From Desulfosporosinus fructosivorans (GTDB lineage Bacteria; Bacillota; Desulfitobacteriia; Desulfitobacteriales; Desulfitobacteriaceae), in the NCBI RefSeq assembly GCF_004766045.1, contig NZ_SPQQ01000002.1, positions 744,001 through 808,000 on the forward strand: a stretch of DNA of 64,000 nucleotides, read 5' to 3'. The translations under genes were made by a program, and so were the position numbers. Positions 16,799-26,061 of the stretch are shown piece by piece. Every line of letters starts with the position of its first letter. The first letter of the stretch is position 1. The notes beneath the pieces are model-generated. The model did no database searches. It saw only the letters and a list, made by a program, of their open reading frames with translations, and was not told where the DNA came from.

Positions 16799-17948
16799 TG
16801 GCATCTCTCCTAAGTTCGAGGTTACTAAGATTTTGTAGTGATTTTTGTAACATATATTCAATTTGAGTCTGAATCATTTGTGCGTTCTTAAAGCGTTGCC
16901 GAATATTCTCCTGAGCTTGTGATTCACCCTCAAATCGCTTCAGAACCGCCTTAAACCGGTCTTGAAGCAAGATAATCCGATTGTTTTTTACCAGTTTATC
17001 TGCCAAATACACAATTTCTTTCTCAGTGATGGCTTGGGTAGCGTCTAAAAATATATCCATATGAGAGGCAATGATCTCTGCTATCTCCGGATAATTGGCC
17101 ATAATTTCAGCGCCTGCACGAGCATGATCTTCTTTTCCTTTTGCGATATCATGCAATATGGCCGAGGTGTTTAACAATTCCAGGTTCAGAACGTAACCGG
17201 CTTCGCATAATTGCTTGCCCAACCAGCAACTTAACCCTGCAACCTGTTTACAGTGCTCGATAACCTTGACAGGGGTATTATTCATTTTTAACAATTTATA
17301 ACATTCTTCTTCTGTCGGAAGCGGAACGCTAGCCATATATGTCAGCATCTTTCGGTAATCCTCCGGGGTATCCATATCCATCAAAACACCCCGGTCCTCT
17401 AACTCGACATTTACAGCGTCAACCTCGTAATATTCCAGTAGATTTTTAAGCCCGCCCTTTCCGTTCCAATCTAAAATTTCATTTGCATAACGGCAAGAAA
17501 TAAGTGGGGGATGCCCTCTTTTCCCGTGAAAAGCTGGATAGACAATCCCGAATTTGCCAGTGCTAAAGGTCTGATAGAGTTCAGATAGCGTATTTTGCTG
17601 AATAATCGGATTATCGACTGGCAAAAGAAAGAACCCATCGATATCTTGGCTTAAACTCTTGACACCTGCCTTCACCGAAGAAAACATTCCTTCCGCGTAA
17701 TTGTCATTAATTACACTCTGAACCTTTAGTCCCTCCAGTACCGGAAGCAGTTCGTTTGCCCTATGCCCAAGCACAACTCGTATATCTTGGATAGCGGCTT
17801 CTTGGAAGGCGTGAACCGCTTTTTCTACAACGCGAACTGAACCAAGCGGCAATAGGGGTTTGAAACTTTTCATCCGAAACGAATAGCCTGCGGCCAAAAT
17901 GACAGCTGCTACATAAGGTCTCTCCAAATCCTTCTCTCTATCTGCCAT
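16791..17948 (-). CDS. MocA-like nucleotidyltransferase fused to an HD domain (DVU_1551-type)
   Basis: 385 residues. The first 200 form a MobA/MocA-type NTP transferase: VILAAGYSFRMKSFKPLLPL is the nucleotide-binding loop, FFLLPVDNPII the metal site, and GKRGHPPLIS a substrate loop. MocA adds CMP to molybdopterin to make the dinucleotide form used by xanthine dehydrogenase-family enzymes. From about residue 210 there is an HD phosphohydrolase-like domain with ILHDIAKGKEDHA (the HD pair) and SHMDI. Fusion of a cytidylyltransferase to an HD domain points to both making and trimming a nucleotide or cofactor; the HD substrate is unknown. The gene is typical of the TrsS-aldehyde oxidoreductase cluster. 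Confidence 0.88.
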   Translation of the reverse strand: MADREKDLERPYVAAVILAAGYSFRMKSFKPLLPLGSVRVVEKAVHAFQEAAIQDIRVVLGHRANELLPVLEGLKVQSVINDNYAEGMFSSVKAGVKSLSQDIDGFFLLPVDNPIIQQNTLSELYQTFSTGKFGIVYPAFHGKRGHPPLISCRYANEILDWNGKGGLKNLLEYYEVDAVNVELEDRGVLMDMDTPEDYRKMLTYMASVPLPTEEECYKLLKMNNTPVKVIEHCKQVAGLSCWLGKQLCEAGYVLNLELLNTSAILHDIAKGKEDHARAGAEIMANYPEIAEIIASHMDIFLDATQAITEKEIVYLADKLVKNNRIILLQDRFKAVLKRFEGESQAQENIRQRFKNAQMIQTQIEYMLQKSLQNLSNLELRRDANG

Positions 17949-17996
17949 TGTTATATAACACCTCCAGAAGTCGGATCGGTATCAACAGAACTTGCA

Positions 17997-19319
17997 CTAC
18001 CTCCCCTTCCTGTAGATTGAGTTCCCGTTGCGGTCCGTAAGATTATACGCACAGAACGGAATCAGTTTACCTTCTGGACTCACGACATGAATGCAACAGT
18101 TTTGTAAACGTTCTAAGTCCAAATTCCAAGCATCTTGAAATGCCATCCCGGTAATTGAAAAACCGTCTCTTTTGATCTGTCTGAGCACGTCCTCCCAGGG
18201 ATCACCACAACAACACGAGTCGCCCGTTTGACCGATACCATCCCATTGCCTGGCGACATACGTTCGGGTTTTTTGGACCAAGTCCTCGGCAAGTTCTGGT
18301 CCACAGCAACTCTTACTCTCTAATACCTTCAATGAACCGTTAGGTTGTCGCATGAAATTGCTGCTGAAAGAGCAGCGTCCATTGTTTGGCTGTATTTCTG
18401 AGGCCTTAATTAATCCGTGGGTTTGATCTTCAATCGCCTGAACAACTTCAGGCAGGGTTATCCTGTCCTGTTCCCGGGGTTCCTGAGGAATTCTTCCGAA
18501 ATAACTGACCGGCTGAAAATGGACGCCTCTTACACCAGGATGGTACTCCAGTGCAAACTGAATAATGGCTCCGATTTGTTGAGTATTGATTCCAGGCACT
18601 AAGGTGGGAACCAGAACAACTCCAATCCCATGCTTTGAGCAATTTTCGATGGCCTTAATTTTTTCTTTAAGCAATTTGCGACCTCTTAACACTTCATATA
18701 CATGCTCTTCCGTACCGTCGAACTGTAAAAACACGGAGTTAAGTCCTGCCTCCTGTAACTGCTGCAAAAATGACATATCGGTTGCCAACCTCAAACCATT
18801 GGTATTGATCTGAATGAAATTGAAACCGATCGATTTTCCTAAAGCCACTATTTTGGGCAAATCATCCCTTATCGTTGGTTCACCGCCAGATAACTGAATA
18901 GTGGCCGGACCACTGGCTTGCATCACTTTATCGTACCATTCAGCGATAACGTCCAGGGAGGGGTCAGGAATGCTAACTCCCGCATCGGCAAAGCAAAAAC
19001 GGCAATTCAGATTGCAACGTTGGGTTACTTCCAAGAGAGCAGTGCAAGTCGGCTTCCAATGGTCGGCACACAAACCACAATCATAGGGGCATCCCCTTTC
19101 AACCTCTGTGAAAACAACTCTAGGCTTACTGGGGGTGGTCGGTCTAATCCAGGATTCCCAAGTAGGGCTCCCGCGCCACAATACGGTGCGGAATTCTCCG
19201 TGTTCGGGACATTGCTTTATCATATATACCTTATTTCCAAGAGCAACTCTTTGCGCAGGAATCCGCTGAAGGCACTCAGGACATACACTACGGGTTTCCG
19301 AAATAAACCTTTCGTTCAA
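17997..19319 (-). CDS. trsS: Radical SAM protein TrsS (Cys form)
   Basis: 440 residues, TTG start with AAAGGAG seven bases upstream. The radical SAM core is marked by CNLNCRFCFADAG (CxxxCxxC, about 103-115) and QLSGGEPTIRDDL. N-terminal Cys pairs come first: CPECLQR, then GCPYDCGLC. The C-terminal region carries further Cys groups (KSCCGPE, GDSCCCGDPWE, QNCCIHV, IPFCAYN), suggesting extra FeS clusters. TrsS proteins occur as selenoproteins in some organisms; here every candidate position is Cys and no in-frame TGA is seen. The reaction is not known to me. The conserved pairing with the methyltransferase gene just downstream, and with molybdopterin aldehyde oxidoreductases, suggests a role in building or modifying a cofactor. 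Confidence 0.85.
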   Translation of the reverse strand: MNERFISETRSVCPECLQRIPAQRVALGNKVYMIKQCPEHGEFRTVLWRGSPTWESWIRPTTPSKPRVVFTEVERGCPYDCGLCADHWKPTCTALLEVTQRCNLNCRFCFADAGVSIPDPSLDVIAEWYDKVMQASGPATIQLSGGEPTIRDDLPKIVALGKSIGFNFIQINTNGLRLATDMSFLQQLQEAGLNSVFLQFDGTEEHVYEVLRGRKLLKEKIKAIENCSKHGIGVVLVPTLVPGINTQQIGAIIQFALEYHPGVRGVHFQPVSYFGRIPQEPREQDRITLPEVVQAIEDQTHGLIKASEIQPNNGRCSFSSNFMRQPNGSLKVLESKSCCGPELAEDLVQKTRTYVARQWDGIGQTGDSCCCGDPWEDVLRQIKRDGFSITGMAFQDAWNLDLERLQNCCIHVVSPEGKLIPFCAYNLTDRNGNSIYRKGR

Positions 19320-19397
19320 GGCCTTGCTCCTTTCTCTCTAACTAACCTAATACAAAACTCCGTAAACCTAAGCATTTATCTTTTTTCTATTGACTTG

Positions 19398-20123
19398 TTA
19401 ACGCGAGATTTTTTCCGCAATCAATTGAAAGTAACCGACCTTTGCCTTCTTTAGTACTACCTGAACGGCTGAAGGATCGGATGTACACCCTCCTGATTTT
19501 ATCCAAAATTCGTTTACCGAACCATGAGTCATGATTAGATCCACCATGAGTTGAACCAAAAGCTGTGAATGATCCTGCCAATGTACAATTTGTAAACCGT
19601 TACTGCTAAGTCCCTTACGGATCTGTTCCTCAGTTATTGTGTTTCTCAGGCAGGAATTAAGATTAAGCTCATGAAGCTCATTCAAGCCGACTGAATTGCG
19701 GGCATAAACATCATGGACAATCAATCGACCGGTAGGTTTGAGTACTCGATTAATTTCTTGAAAGGCTTGGTTCACATCTGTCATTAATGACAAACTGCAT
19801 TCGCATGAAATTCCGTCCATCGAGTTATTTGAAAAAGGCAGATCCTCTCCTTTTCCCTTACTCAGAGACAAATCCGGATATTTATTTAGGCCAATATTCA
19901 GTAAAGTTTCTGAAGGATCGATACCAAAAGCCTTTAATTGGTATAGTGATACCAATCTATCTACTGTAGCCCCATAACCGCAACCGACATCAAGAACGTG
20001 GTCCCCAGGAAGAAAAACACATTTCTCAATGGCTAGATCGGTTAAAAAGAAGCCTCCGGGTCTTAATGTATCGCCGGTCGTCTGCCGCAGCACTCCATTT
20101 TCATAGCTGTTACCTGTTTCCAT
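19398..20123 (-). CDS. SAM-dependent methyltransferase (DVU_1556/TrsM type)
   Basis: 241 residues. This is a class I methyltransferase: VLDVGCGYGATVDRLV is SAM motif I (about 40-55), followed by AFGIDPSETLLNIG and by PFSNNSMDGISCECSLSLM, the motif IV region. Two Cys near the end of the catalytic part (CECS) and a late GGCTSDP segment are characteristic of the form found in TrsS neighbourhoods. It sits between TrsS and the C-GCAxxG-C-C gene with 78 and 6 bp gaps. The substrate is unknown; a pterin, thiol or protein target would all fit the cluster. The family call rests mainly on the neighbourhood plus these motifs. Confidence 0.85.
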   Translation of the reverse strand: METGNSYENGVLRQTTGDTLRPGGFFLTDLAIEKCVFLPGDHVLDVGCGYGATVDRLVSLYQLKAFGIDPSETLLNIGLNKYPDLSLSKGKGEDLPFSNNSMDGISCECSLSLMTDVNQAFQEINRVLKPTGRLIVHDVYARNSVGLNELHELNLNSCLRNTITEEQIRKGLSSNGLQIVHWQDHSQLLVQLMVDLIMTHGSVNEFWIKSGGCTSDPSAVQVVLKKAKVGYFQLIAEKISR

Positions 20124-20129
20124 ACTGGC

Positions 20130-20576
20130 TTAATCTTCCTCTTCCTGCAATGTAGGCTCCGTATGAGCAGCAAGGATCTCCTGAACTTTGTCATAGGTAT
20201 CAGATATGATATTTCCACATTGAATGGGGTACGCTGAACCTTCCTCAAGCTTATAATGAAGAATTCCTTCACATTCAATAGAATTATAGGTCTCCTCAAA
20301 CCATTCCAGCAATTCCTGCACCATCCTGTGAATGTGTGGATGAGATTGTTCATCCGTGGCTCCTTTTCCAGCAGTTAGCCCAATTAAACACGCTCCTCCG
20401 GTCAATACCCCACAGGTACTCCCTGACCTACCCATGCCACCGCATAGGCCATGCATCGCCCTTATTAATTCCGGATTTTCTTTCCCTTGTGTCTCTAAGG
20501 CCAGAGTTAAAAGTATTTGACTGCAACAAAATCCCTGAGAGGCCATCTGAAACATACGAAAAGAATCAACCGTCAT
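20130..20576 (-). CDS. C-GCAxxG-C-C family protein (DVU_1555-type)
   Basis: 148 residues. The signature is present: GFCCSQILL (about 18-26), LCGGMGRSGSTCGVLTGGAC (about 47-66) and a further Cys at IECEGILHYK. Members of this family have a conserved set of Cys thought to hold a metal cluster or a disulfide, and often appear in redox operons; biochemistry is limited. The start has an AAAGGGGGGAGC ribosome binding site. It is translated together with the methyltransferase, and the small CxxC redox protein gene lies 36 bp upstream. It probably serves electron or metal transfer during maturation of the aldehyde oxidoreductase; that is inference. Confidence 0.87.
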   Translation of the reverse strand: MTVDSFRMFQMASQGFCCSQILLTLALETQGKENPELIRAMHGLCGGMGRSGSTCGVLTGGACLIGLTAGKGATDEQSHPHIHRMVQELLEWFEETYNSIECEGILHYKLEEGSAYPIQCGNIISDTYDKVQEILAAHTEPTLQEEED

Positions 20577-20612
20577 ATTGCTCCCCCCTTTCCTATCCCA
20601 GTAATCCTCTAT

Positions 20613-20804
20613 TTATTTGTCTTCTAAGGACATTTCAACTTCAGTCATTTTGCCTTTGGCAAGTTCTTCGGATACATACACCTGACCGCAGCTCGGGCAT
20701 CTGGGCAAATCAACATAAAATTCATGTTTCAAATAGGTGAATGTAGTTTTTAAAGCTACTAATCGCACATTGCATTTCACACAATAGACTTCGTCTTCGT
20801 TCAT
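20613..20804 (-). CDS. Small CxxC/CxxC redox or zinc-ribbon protein (DVU_1557-type)
   Basis: 63 residues with two CxxC pairs, VYCVKCNVRL (about 7-16) and RCPSCGQVYV (about 35-44). This is the layout of a zinc ribbon or a rubredoxin-like site. GAGGAGA precedes the ATG, and the gene starts 2 bp after the stop of the large flavin/FeS oxidoreductase. Proteins of this size and pattern sit at the same place in other TrsS-aldehyde oxidoreductase clusters. It may shuttle electrons between the oxidoreductase and its partners, but a structural zinc role is equally possible. Confidence 0.83.
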   Translation of the reverse strand: MNEDEVYCVKCNVRLVALKTTFTYLKHEFYVDLPRCPSCGQVYVSEELAKGKMTEVEMSLEDK

Positions 20805-20806
20805 CG

Positions 20807-23053
20807 TTAGTTCTCCTCAATTTTCATACGATGGGAGTATACTTTTTTTAGTTTATAGCCCGAGTCTGTTTTTTCATAGGTGACCCAATACGTGATGACT
20901 CCCTGGGATAAATGTCCCGTAAATTCCCCTGTGGATTTGTTTTGGAGTACATTTCCTGTTGCTTCACAATGCTCAATGACTGCAAGGACATCCTCTTCTA
21001 AAATTAGATAATCATTCATCGTTTTCATCAGCTCAGAGGGTATTTCTAAGTTAGCACGCTCCAATTTATGATCCGTTCCTCCCTCTACTATTCCATTACC
21101 TTTCAGTTTATTAGCAAAAGCAACTCTGTTCCGTCTTCGTTGAGACAAATTCGGAGCTAAACGCTCCGGGGAACCTATATCAAAAAGAATATCTAAGATG
21201 TGACTGCATGCTTTTCCCTCTGAAGCAAAGGTGTCTCGGCAGTTTGAGCAGTAGGTGACATAGGGGTTATTATTTTCCCCAATTCGGTCTGTCGTGATCT
21301 TCTTGACCAGTTCAGGATTTGCAGCGTGAATATGCCCCCCAAAACTGCAGCATCGTGCCTCTGTCCCGTTATGGCTCAATTCTTCAATCTGAAAACCGGC
21401 TTCAGTGATCAGTTTACGGATATCCGCCTGCATGGCACGATCATAGCGGCTGGCGCAAGGATCAAATACCGATATGGTTTTTCCCTTTCCCTTTGCTTTC
21501 CATTCAAATCGTGGGTGTTCAACCATGATCTTATAGAAAGATACAATTTTAATTTGGGGTAAATAACGGGTAAATGTTTTCATGCAGGTCGGACAGGCTA
21601 GAATGACCGTTGGTTCACCCATTTTGCTCCATTCCTGAAGGATATTGTTTTGAACTGTATCCCGTATCCCTTCATCCCCTGCCCAATCGGCTGGCACACC
21701 GCAACACCCCACCAAAAGCGATGTATCATTATAAAGTTCTTTAAGGAATCCGTAAGCTCTCAAAACATAATTTTCCTCTGAGGCCCCGAGTTGACAGCCA
21801 GGGAAAAACATATACCGGCTTTTCTCACCGCTTTCCGGAGAAATAAGGACATAAGCTTGATCGGAATGGGCGAACTCCATATCCCGCAACCAGAAATCAT
21901 GGTATGCCGAGGGGATCGCTCCATCCTTAAACAAGAAATGTCTTGCCTGCAGCAAATAATCCTCCATATCAATCTTTTCAGGGCATACTGTTTCACAAAG
22001 ACCGCACATATTACAGGAGTTAATAAGTCTACTTGCTATTCTTTTGGAGAACTTTTCAATAGGGCGAAGAGTGGTCGTGACATCCGATCCAATTCGCTTA
22101 GGACCTTTATTGAACTTCTGCATTAAATCGCATGAATCTACACATAAGCTGCAATCGCACTTCGAGCACCGTTTTGCTTCAGTAATGGCTTGTTCGGCGA
22201 TTATTTCCTGTAAATTTTGGGTATAAACTCCGGCGGCAACTGGGAGTTTATAGTAATTTTGAATAATTGACCGTTTTGCGTAGGTCTCAGGAACTCCATC
22301 CATAAGTCCAACTTTTAGATACTTTTCGATCGATTGTGATGTACGGATCCCATGTTCAATCGCTTCGATTGAATTTGAGCCGATCACTCTTCCGCCAAGA
22401 AAGAAACCCGGCTTTTTTGTTCCAAGAGAATTATAATCCATTTCTTCCTGCAAACCGAAGGTCCGTCCACCTGTACCGGTGGCTACATAAACAGCATCTG
22501 CCTCAATTTCTTCGAGTTTGGTAATTTCTTTCGATGTCACTAAATTATAAGAAACATTTTGAAATTCATTTTGAAATTCAGACAGATAGAGATCCCTCGG
22601 CAATATTTCAGCGAGTTTTCCTCCAGGAATATCGTTCTTTTCATAAACAGTTACAGAATAATTTCTGCTGGCAAGTTTCAGAGCACACGCCATACCGCTA
22701 AGCCCTGCTCCAATAATGGCAATATGAAATTTTTTCGGAGGAACGTTATAACCAATTGGTTCTCTAGTCTTGGTTAATCCTACACAAGCTTGTTCAATGT
22801 ATCGTAGGTTAATCGCTGTATCAACTGTTTCTTGAAGACACACATCGTTACAGGGTTGCTCGCATATTGTACTTACAATCCGTGGAAATAGGACTTGATT
22901 TCGATATAATCGATAGGCTGCAGTGAAATTACCCTTTTGAACTTTTTCGATAACAGCCCGCACGTCAACCTTGAGGGGACAGGCCGACATACAAGGTGCC
23001 TCAGTACCATTAAAACAATGATCGGTATAGTTTTGAAAATCTTCAATTCCCAT
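20807..23053 (-). CDS. Pyridine nucleotide-disulfide oxidoreductase / dicluster-binding protein
   Basis: 748 residues from the ATG at 23053, preceded by GAGGTG; the longer in-frame start at 23098 lacks one. The N-terminal part resembles the glutamate synthase small-subunit FeS domain (ACPLKVDVRAV, TICEQPCNDVC). A FAD domain with HIAIIGAGLSGMACALKLAS (about 130-150) follows. CSKCDCSLCVDSC and CNMCGLCETVCPEKIDMEDY give further FeS sites. Two CCG-type motifs come last (VGCCGVPADWAGD, ARCCSFGGHIHAAN). It is thus a modular electron hub joining NAD(P)H or FAD chemistry to HdrD-like clusters. Placed 81 bp after the aldehyde oxidoreductase gene, it is the likely electron acceptor complex for aldehyde oxidation. 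Confidence 0.87.
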   Translation of the reverse strand: MGIEDFQNYTDHCFNGTEAPCMSACPLKVDVRAVIEKVQKGNFTAAYRLYRNQVLFPRIVSTICEQPCNDVCLQETVDTAINLRYIEQACVGLTKTREPIGYNVPPKKFHIAIIGAGLSGMACALKLASRNYSVTVYEKNDIPGGKLAEILPRDLYLSEFQNEFQNVSYNLVTSKEITKLEEIEADAVYVATGTGGRTFGLQEEMDYNSLGTKKPGFFLGGRVIGSNSIEAIEHGIRTSQSIEKYLKVGLMDGVPETYAKRSIIQNYYKLPVAAGVYTQNLQEIIAEQAITEAKRCSKCDCSLCVDSCDLMQKFNKGPKRIGSDVTTTLRPIEKFSKRIASRLINSCNMCGLCETVCPEKIDMEDYLLQARHFLFKDGAIPSAYHDFWLRDMEFAHSDQAYVLISPESGEKSRYMFFPGCQLGASEENYVLRAYGFLKELYNDTSLLVGCCGVPADWAGDEGIRDTVQNNILQEWSKMGEPTVILACPTCMKTFTRYLPQIKIVSFYKIMVEHPRFEWKAKGKGKTISVFDPCASRYDRAMQADIRKLITEAGFQIEELSHNGTEARCCSFGGHIHAANPELVKKITTDRIGENNNPYVTYCSNCRDTFASEGKACSHILDILFDIGSPERLAPNLSQRRRNRVAFANKLKGNGIVEGGTDHKLERANLEIPSELMKTMNDYLILEEDVLAVIEHCEATGNVLQNKSTGEFTGHLSQGVITYWVTYEKTDSGYKLKKVYSHRMKIEEN

Positions 23054-23134
23054 TAAATGCACCTCGATTATTTCCCACAATAGTTGATACAGACGCATTT
23101 TTCAATGCGTCTATAATTCGTATTATTAAGCTTC

Positions 23135-25960
23135 TTAGACAGGATTGGTATTAATCTCTTCGATTTCATCATAAAGATCAGAACCTAAGAAATATTTTTT
23201 AGGTTTCAGATCTTCTCCTCTTGCCTTAGCTTCCAGGCCAGCCTTGATCTTCTCAGGAGTTGCGGGCAACTCATAAATTCTTACCCCAACTGCATTATAG
23301 ATCGCATTGATTACGGCCACATGTCCGCTGGACTGATAGAGTTCTGAACATCCGGAGGATCCAAAAGGCCCAACTTTTCTGGGATTTTCTAAGAATATAT
23401 TATCAAATTTATCCGGAATCTCCTGACAATAAGGAATACCTGCACCTGCCATTGTGGAACCTTTTTTCAAATCGTCGTAATTGGTCTTTAGTGCAAAGGA
23501 AATACTGTGGGAAAGTCCACCGTAAGCCTGCCCTTCAACCGCTAAAATATTTCCGATCTTTCCTACATCACCGACTGAGGTCATTCCTACACACATTGCT
23601 TTGCCAGTCTCTACATTCACTTCTACTTCAGCTAAAAAAGCACCATACATATAGGCCTGGGTAGGATCACCCACACCGGTATTTGGATCTAAAGGAGTAC
23701 CTGTCCCGGTTGTGTCATACACCCCCAAGTATTTAGTGGGAATATCTTCAGCCGCCATTTCAGAATAGGTCCTAAAGGTTCCTTCCGGTTTACGCATAGC
23801 ATTCATCAGTTTATTAGCCGCATCAATGGTTGCATATCCAGCCATAAAGTGGGAACGGCTACCCGCTGCAATCCCTGTGTCAGGACAACGATGGCTGTCA
23901 TTCATACACAGTCGAATTTGGTCAGCAGTGAGACCCAATGGTTTGAGAGCTTCATGAGTAACGGACAATGTCCCGATATCTCCGCCTTGTCCTTGATCTT
24001 CCCAGGTATTATAGTGAGTTATCGTGCCGTCAGGATTAAGTTCCAAGGCAACTTCTGCATGGTCGCCAGGCCCCAGGGTTACGTTAAAACCACCCATGGC
24101 AATTCCCACACCACGCTTAACTGTGTCAGTGCTTTCGGCTTTTGCTTTGGCAAGTGCACCTTGATAGATGGGACGCAGGGTATCCATGATTTCTTCCATA
24201 GGGTATTCTTTAAAAGGATATCCGTTAATATTGGTCTGACCATCACGGGCGATATTTTGATATCTGAATTCAAAAGGATCCATTCCCATTTTTTCTGCCA
24301 GCATATCCATTATTGCCTCAGAGGTTGTATACGCTTGCAGACATCCAAAACCCCTATAAGCAGTTGCAAAGCAATGATTTGTGAATGCAATTCTTCCCAA
24401 TCCCGTTACATTTGGAATATTGTAGGGCCAACCCATGAATCGCATAACCTTCTCCATAATGTGACCGGAATACTCCGTATATGGACCGCGATCCATAGCT
24501 ACATCAAATTCCAACGCAGTTAGTTTTCCCTTTTCATCGCAGGCCAATCTTGCATTACTATAGGCAGGTGCCCGTTTTCCGCTGAAGTGCATGTGTTCTT
24601 CATAGGACATCGTCAGGGTGAGAGGCCTGTCTTTAATTTCCATCAAGCAGGCACCCATCAGGGCAAAGCTTCCCGGAGATGCTGCCCATCCGAAACTGGC
24701 GCCGGTTGGATTTTCAATAATTCTTAATTTTTCGGGATCTATACCGATTCCATAAGCAATTCCTAACCTGTTAAAGCCAATTGCCTGGGATTTGCATTGG
24801 ATGACTAAATTGCCATCTTCATCCCAATAGCCCTGCATCGTATCGCCTTCTACGGATAGATGAGCTTCTCTGGAGGAGTAAAAGCTCCCCTCCACAGCAC
24901 AGAAGGATTCATCAATAACATCGCTTGCCAATGCTCCCTTGAGAACCGGCTGCTTGAGGTAAGTATTTGGGGTCTCCTCGTGAATGCGGATGGCATCCGG
25001 GGCAACCGCATCCAATACGTTCATGTATTCTGGAAGCGGCTCAATCTCAACCTTGACCATTTTAGCGGCTTCTCGAGCTTGTTCCTCAGTCTCGGCAACA
25101 ACTACTGCTACGACATCACCATATCTGAAGATTTTTTTATCAGCAAGAAGTGGCCGTTCCAGCCCTTTCATGATTGAACGGGGGTGATCCAGCGGTACGA
25201 TGACTCTATTAAGTCCTTTAATATCTTTGGCAGTTACCACCTTGACAACGCCCGTCATCGCCTCAGCCTGAGCGGTATCGATATTAAGAATCTTAGCATG
25301 TGACGATACTCTAGGCTGAACTATGGCTAAATGCAGGGTATCTTCCGGCATTTTGTATTTGAGATCATCTCCATAATCACAAAGTCCAGTAACTTTAGCA
25401 AGGGCGGTGGGTCTGGGAAGCGCTGTTCCATAGACTTGGTTGCCTTCCATTTTAAAGGCAATGTCCTCCATTATGGCTTCGCCGCGAAGAACTTTTGCCG
25501 CTGCCATAACAGCATCAACAATAGGCTTATAGCCCGTACAGCGACATACATTGCGGTGTTTTTGGAACCATGCGCGAACTTCTTCTCTCGTGGGATTTAC
25601 GTTTTGATCCAACAAGGCTTTTGCCGACATGATAAACCCGGGAGAACAGAATCCGCATTGAACACTACCATATGTCATAAAAGCTTGTTGAAGCGGATGT
25701 AGATTACTAGCTGTACCAATTCCTTCGATCGTTTCGATTTGGCTGTTCTCGGCAATATTTTTCATTCTGCGGGTGCACGACCGTACAATCTCTCCATTGA
25801 GGATAATCGAGCAAGAACCACACTGTCCTACCCCACATCCTACTTTTGTTCCCGTAAGTCCCATTCTCCTGATCGCAGTTGCCAGAGTATCTTTTTCGGG
25901 ATCACAGATAATATTTCGCTTTACACCGTTCAGGAAAACCGTGGTTTTTCGTAAGCTCAT
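23135..25960 (-). CDS. Molybdopterin-dependent aldehyde oxidoreductase (xanthine dehydrogenase family)
   Basis: 941 residues, a single-chain enzyme like Desulfovibrio gigas Mop. The N-terminal 160 residues hold two 2Fe-2S domains: CGVGQCGSCSIILNG (plant-type) and QCGFCSPGF with NVCRCTGYKP (the helical domain). The rest is the molybdopterin domain. It includes NPTGASFGWAASPG, the AYRGFGCLQA loop, the QGQGGDIGT segment, and GPFGSSGCSELYQSSGH near the C-terminus, which carries the Glu expected to be catalytic. It should oxidise aldehydes to acids without FAD on the same chain, giving electrons to the protein encoded just downstream. It is the first gene of the maturation cluster. The alcohol dehydrogenase at 26062-27153 could supply its aldehyde. 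Confidence 0.92.
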   Translation of the reverse strand: MSLRKTTVFLNGVKRNIICDPEKDTLATAIRRMGLTGTKVGCGVGQCGSCSIILNGEIVRSCTRRMKNIAENSQIETIEGIGTASNLHPLQQAFMTYGSVQCGFCSPGFIMSAKALLDQNVNPTREEVRAWFQKHRNVCRCTGYKPIVDAVMAAAKVLRGEAIMEDIAFKMEGNQVYGTALPRPTALAKVTGLCDYGDDLKYKMPEDTLHLAIVQPRVSSHAKILNIDTAQAEAMTGVVKVVTAKDIKGLNRVIVPLDHPRSIMKGLERPLLADKKIFRYGDVVAVVVAETEEQAREAAKMVKVEIEPLPEYMNVLDAVAPDAIRIHEETPNTYLKQPVLKGALASDVIDESFCAVEGSFYSSREAHLSVEGDTMQGYWDEDGNLVIQCKSQAIGFNRLGIAYGIGIDPEKLRIIENPTGASFGWAASPGSFALMGACLMEIKDRPLTLTMSYEEHMHFSGKRAPAYSNARLACDEKGKLTALEFDVAMDRGPYTEYSGHIMEKVMRFMGWPYNIPNVTGLGRIAFTNHCFATAYRGFGCLQAYTTSEAIMDMLAEKMGMDPFEFRYQNIARDGQTNINGYPFKEYPMEEIMDTLRPIYQGALAKAKAESTDTVKRGVGIAMGGFNVTLGPGDHAEVALELNPDGTITHYNTWEDQGQGGDIGTLSVTHEALKPLGLTADQIRLCMNDSHRCPDTGIAAGSRSHFMAGYATIDAANKLMNAMRKPEGTFRTYSEMAAEDIPTKYLGVYDTTGTGTPLDPNTGVGDPTQAYMYGAFLAEVEVNVETGKAMCVGMTSVGDVGKIGNILAVEGQAYGGLSHSISFALKTNYDDLKKGSTMAGAGIPYCQEIPDKFDNIFLENPRKVGPFGSSGCSELYQSSGHVAVINAIYNAVGVRIYELPATPEKIKAGLEAKARGEDLKPKKYFLGSDLYDEIEEINTNPV

Positions 25961-26061
25961 CTACAATATTCCTCTCTCTCTGCCCTATAAAAAATGTTAT
26001 TTCTAAATCAATGATTTAAAAATGAATGGTTTTGTCTTCATTAGACAGATGAACCTCGGCC

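Noticed and set aside
23849-24523. 224-codon plus-strand frame inside the aldehyde oxidoreductase gene
   Set aside because: It is the shadow of a strongly conserved enzyme; no ribosome binding site and no protein-like pattern.
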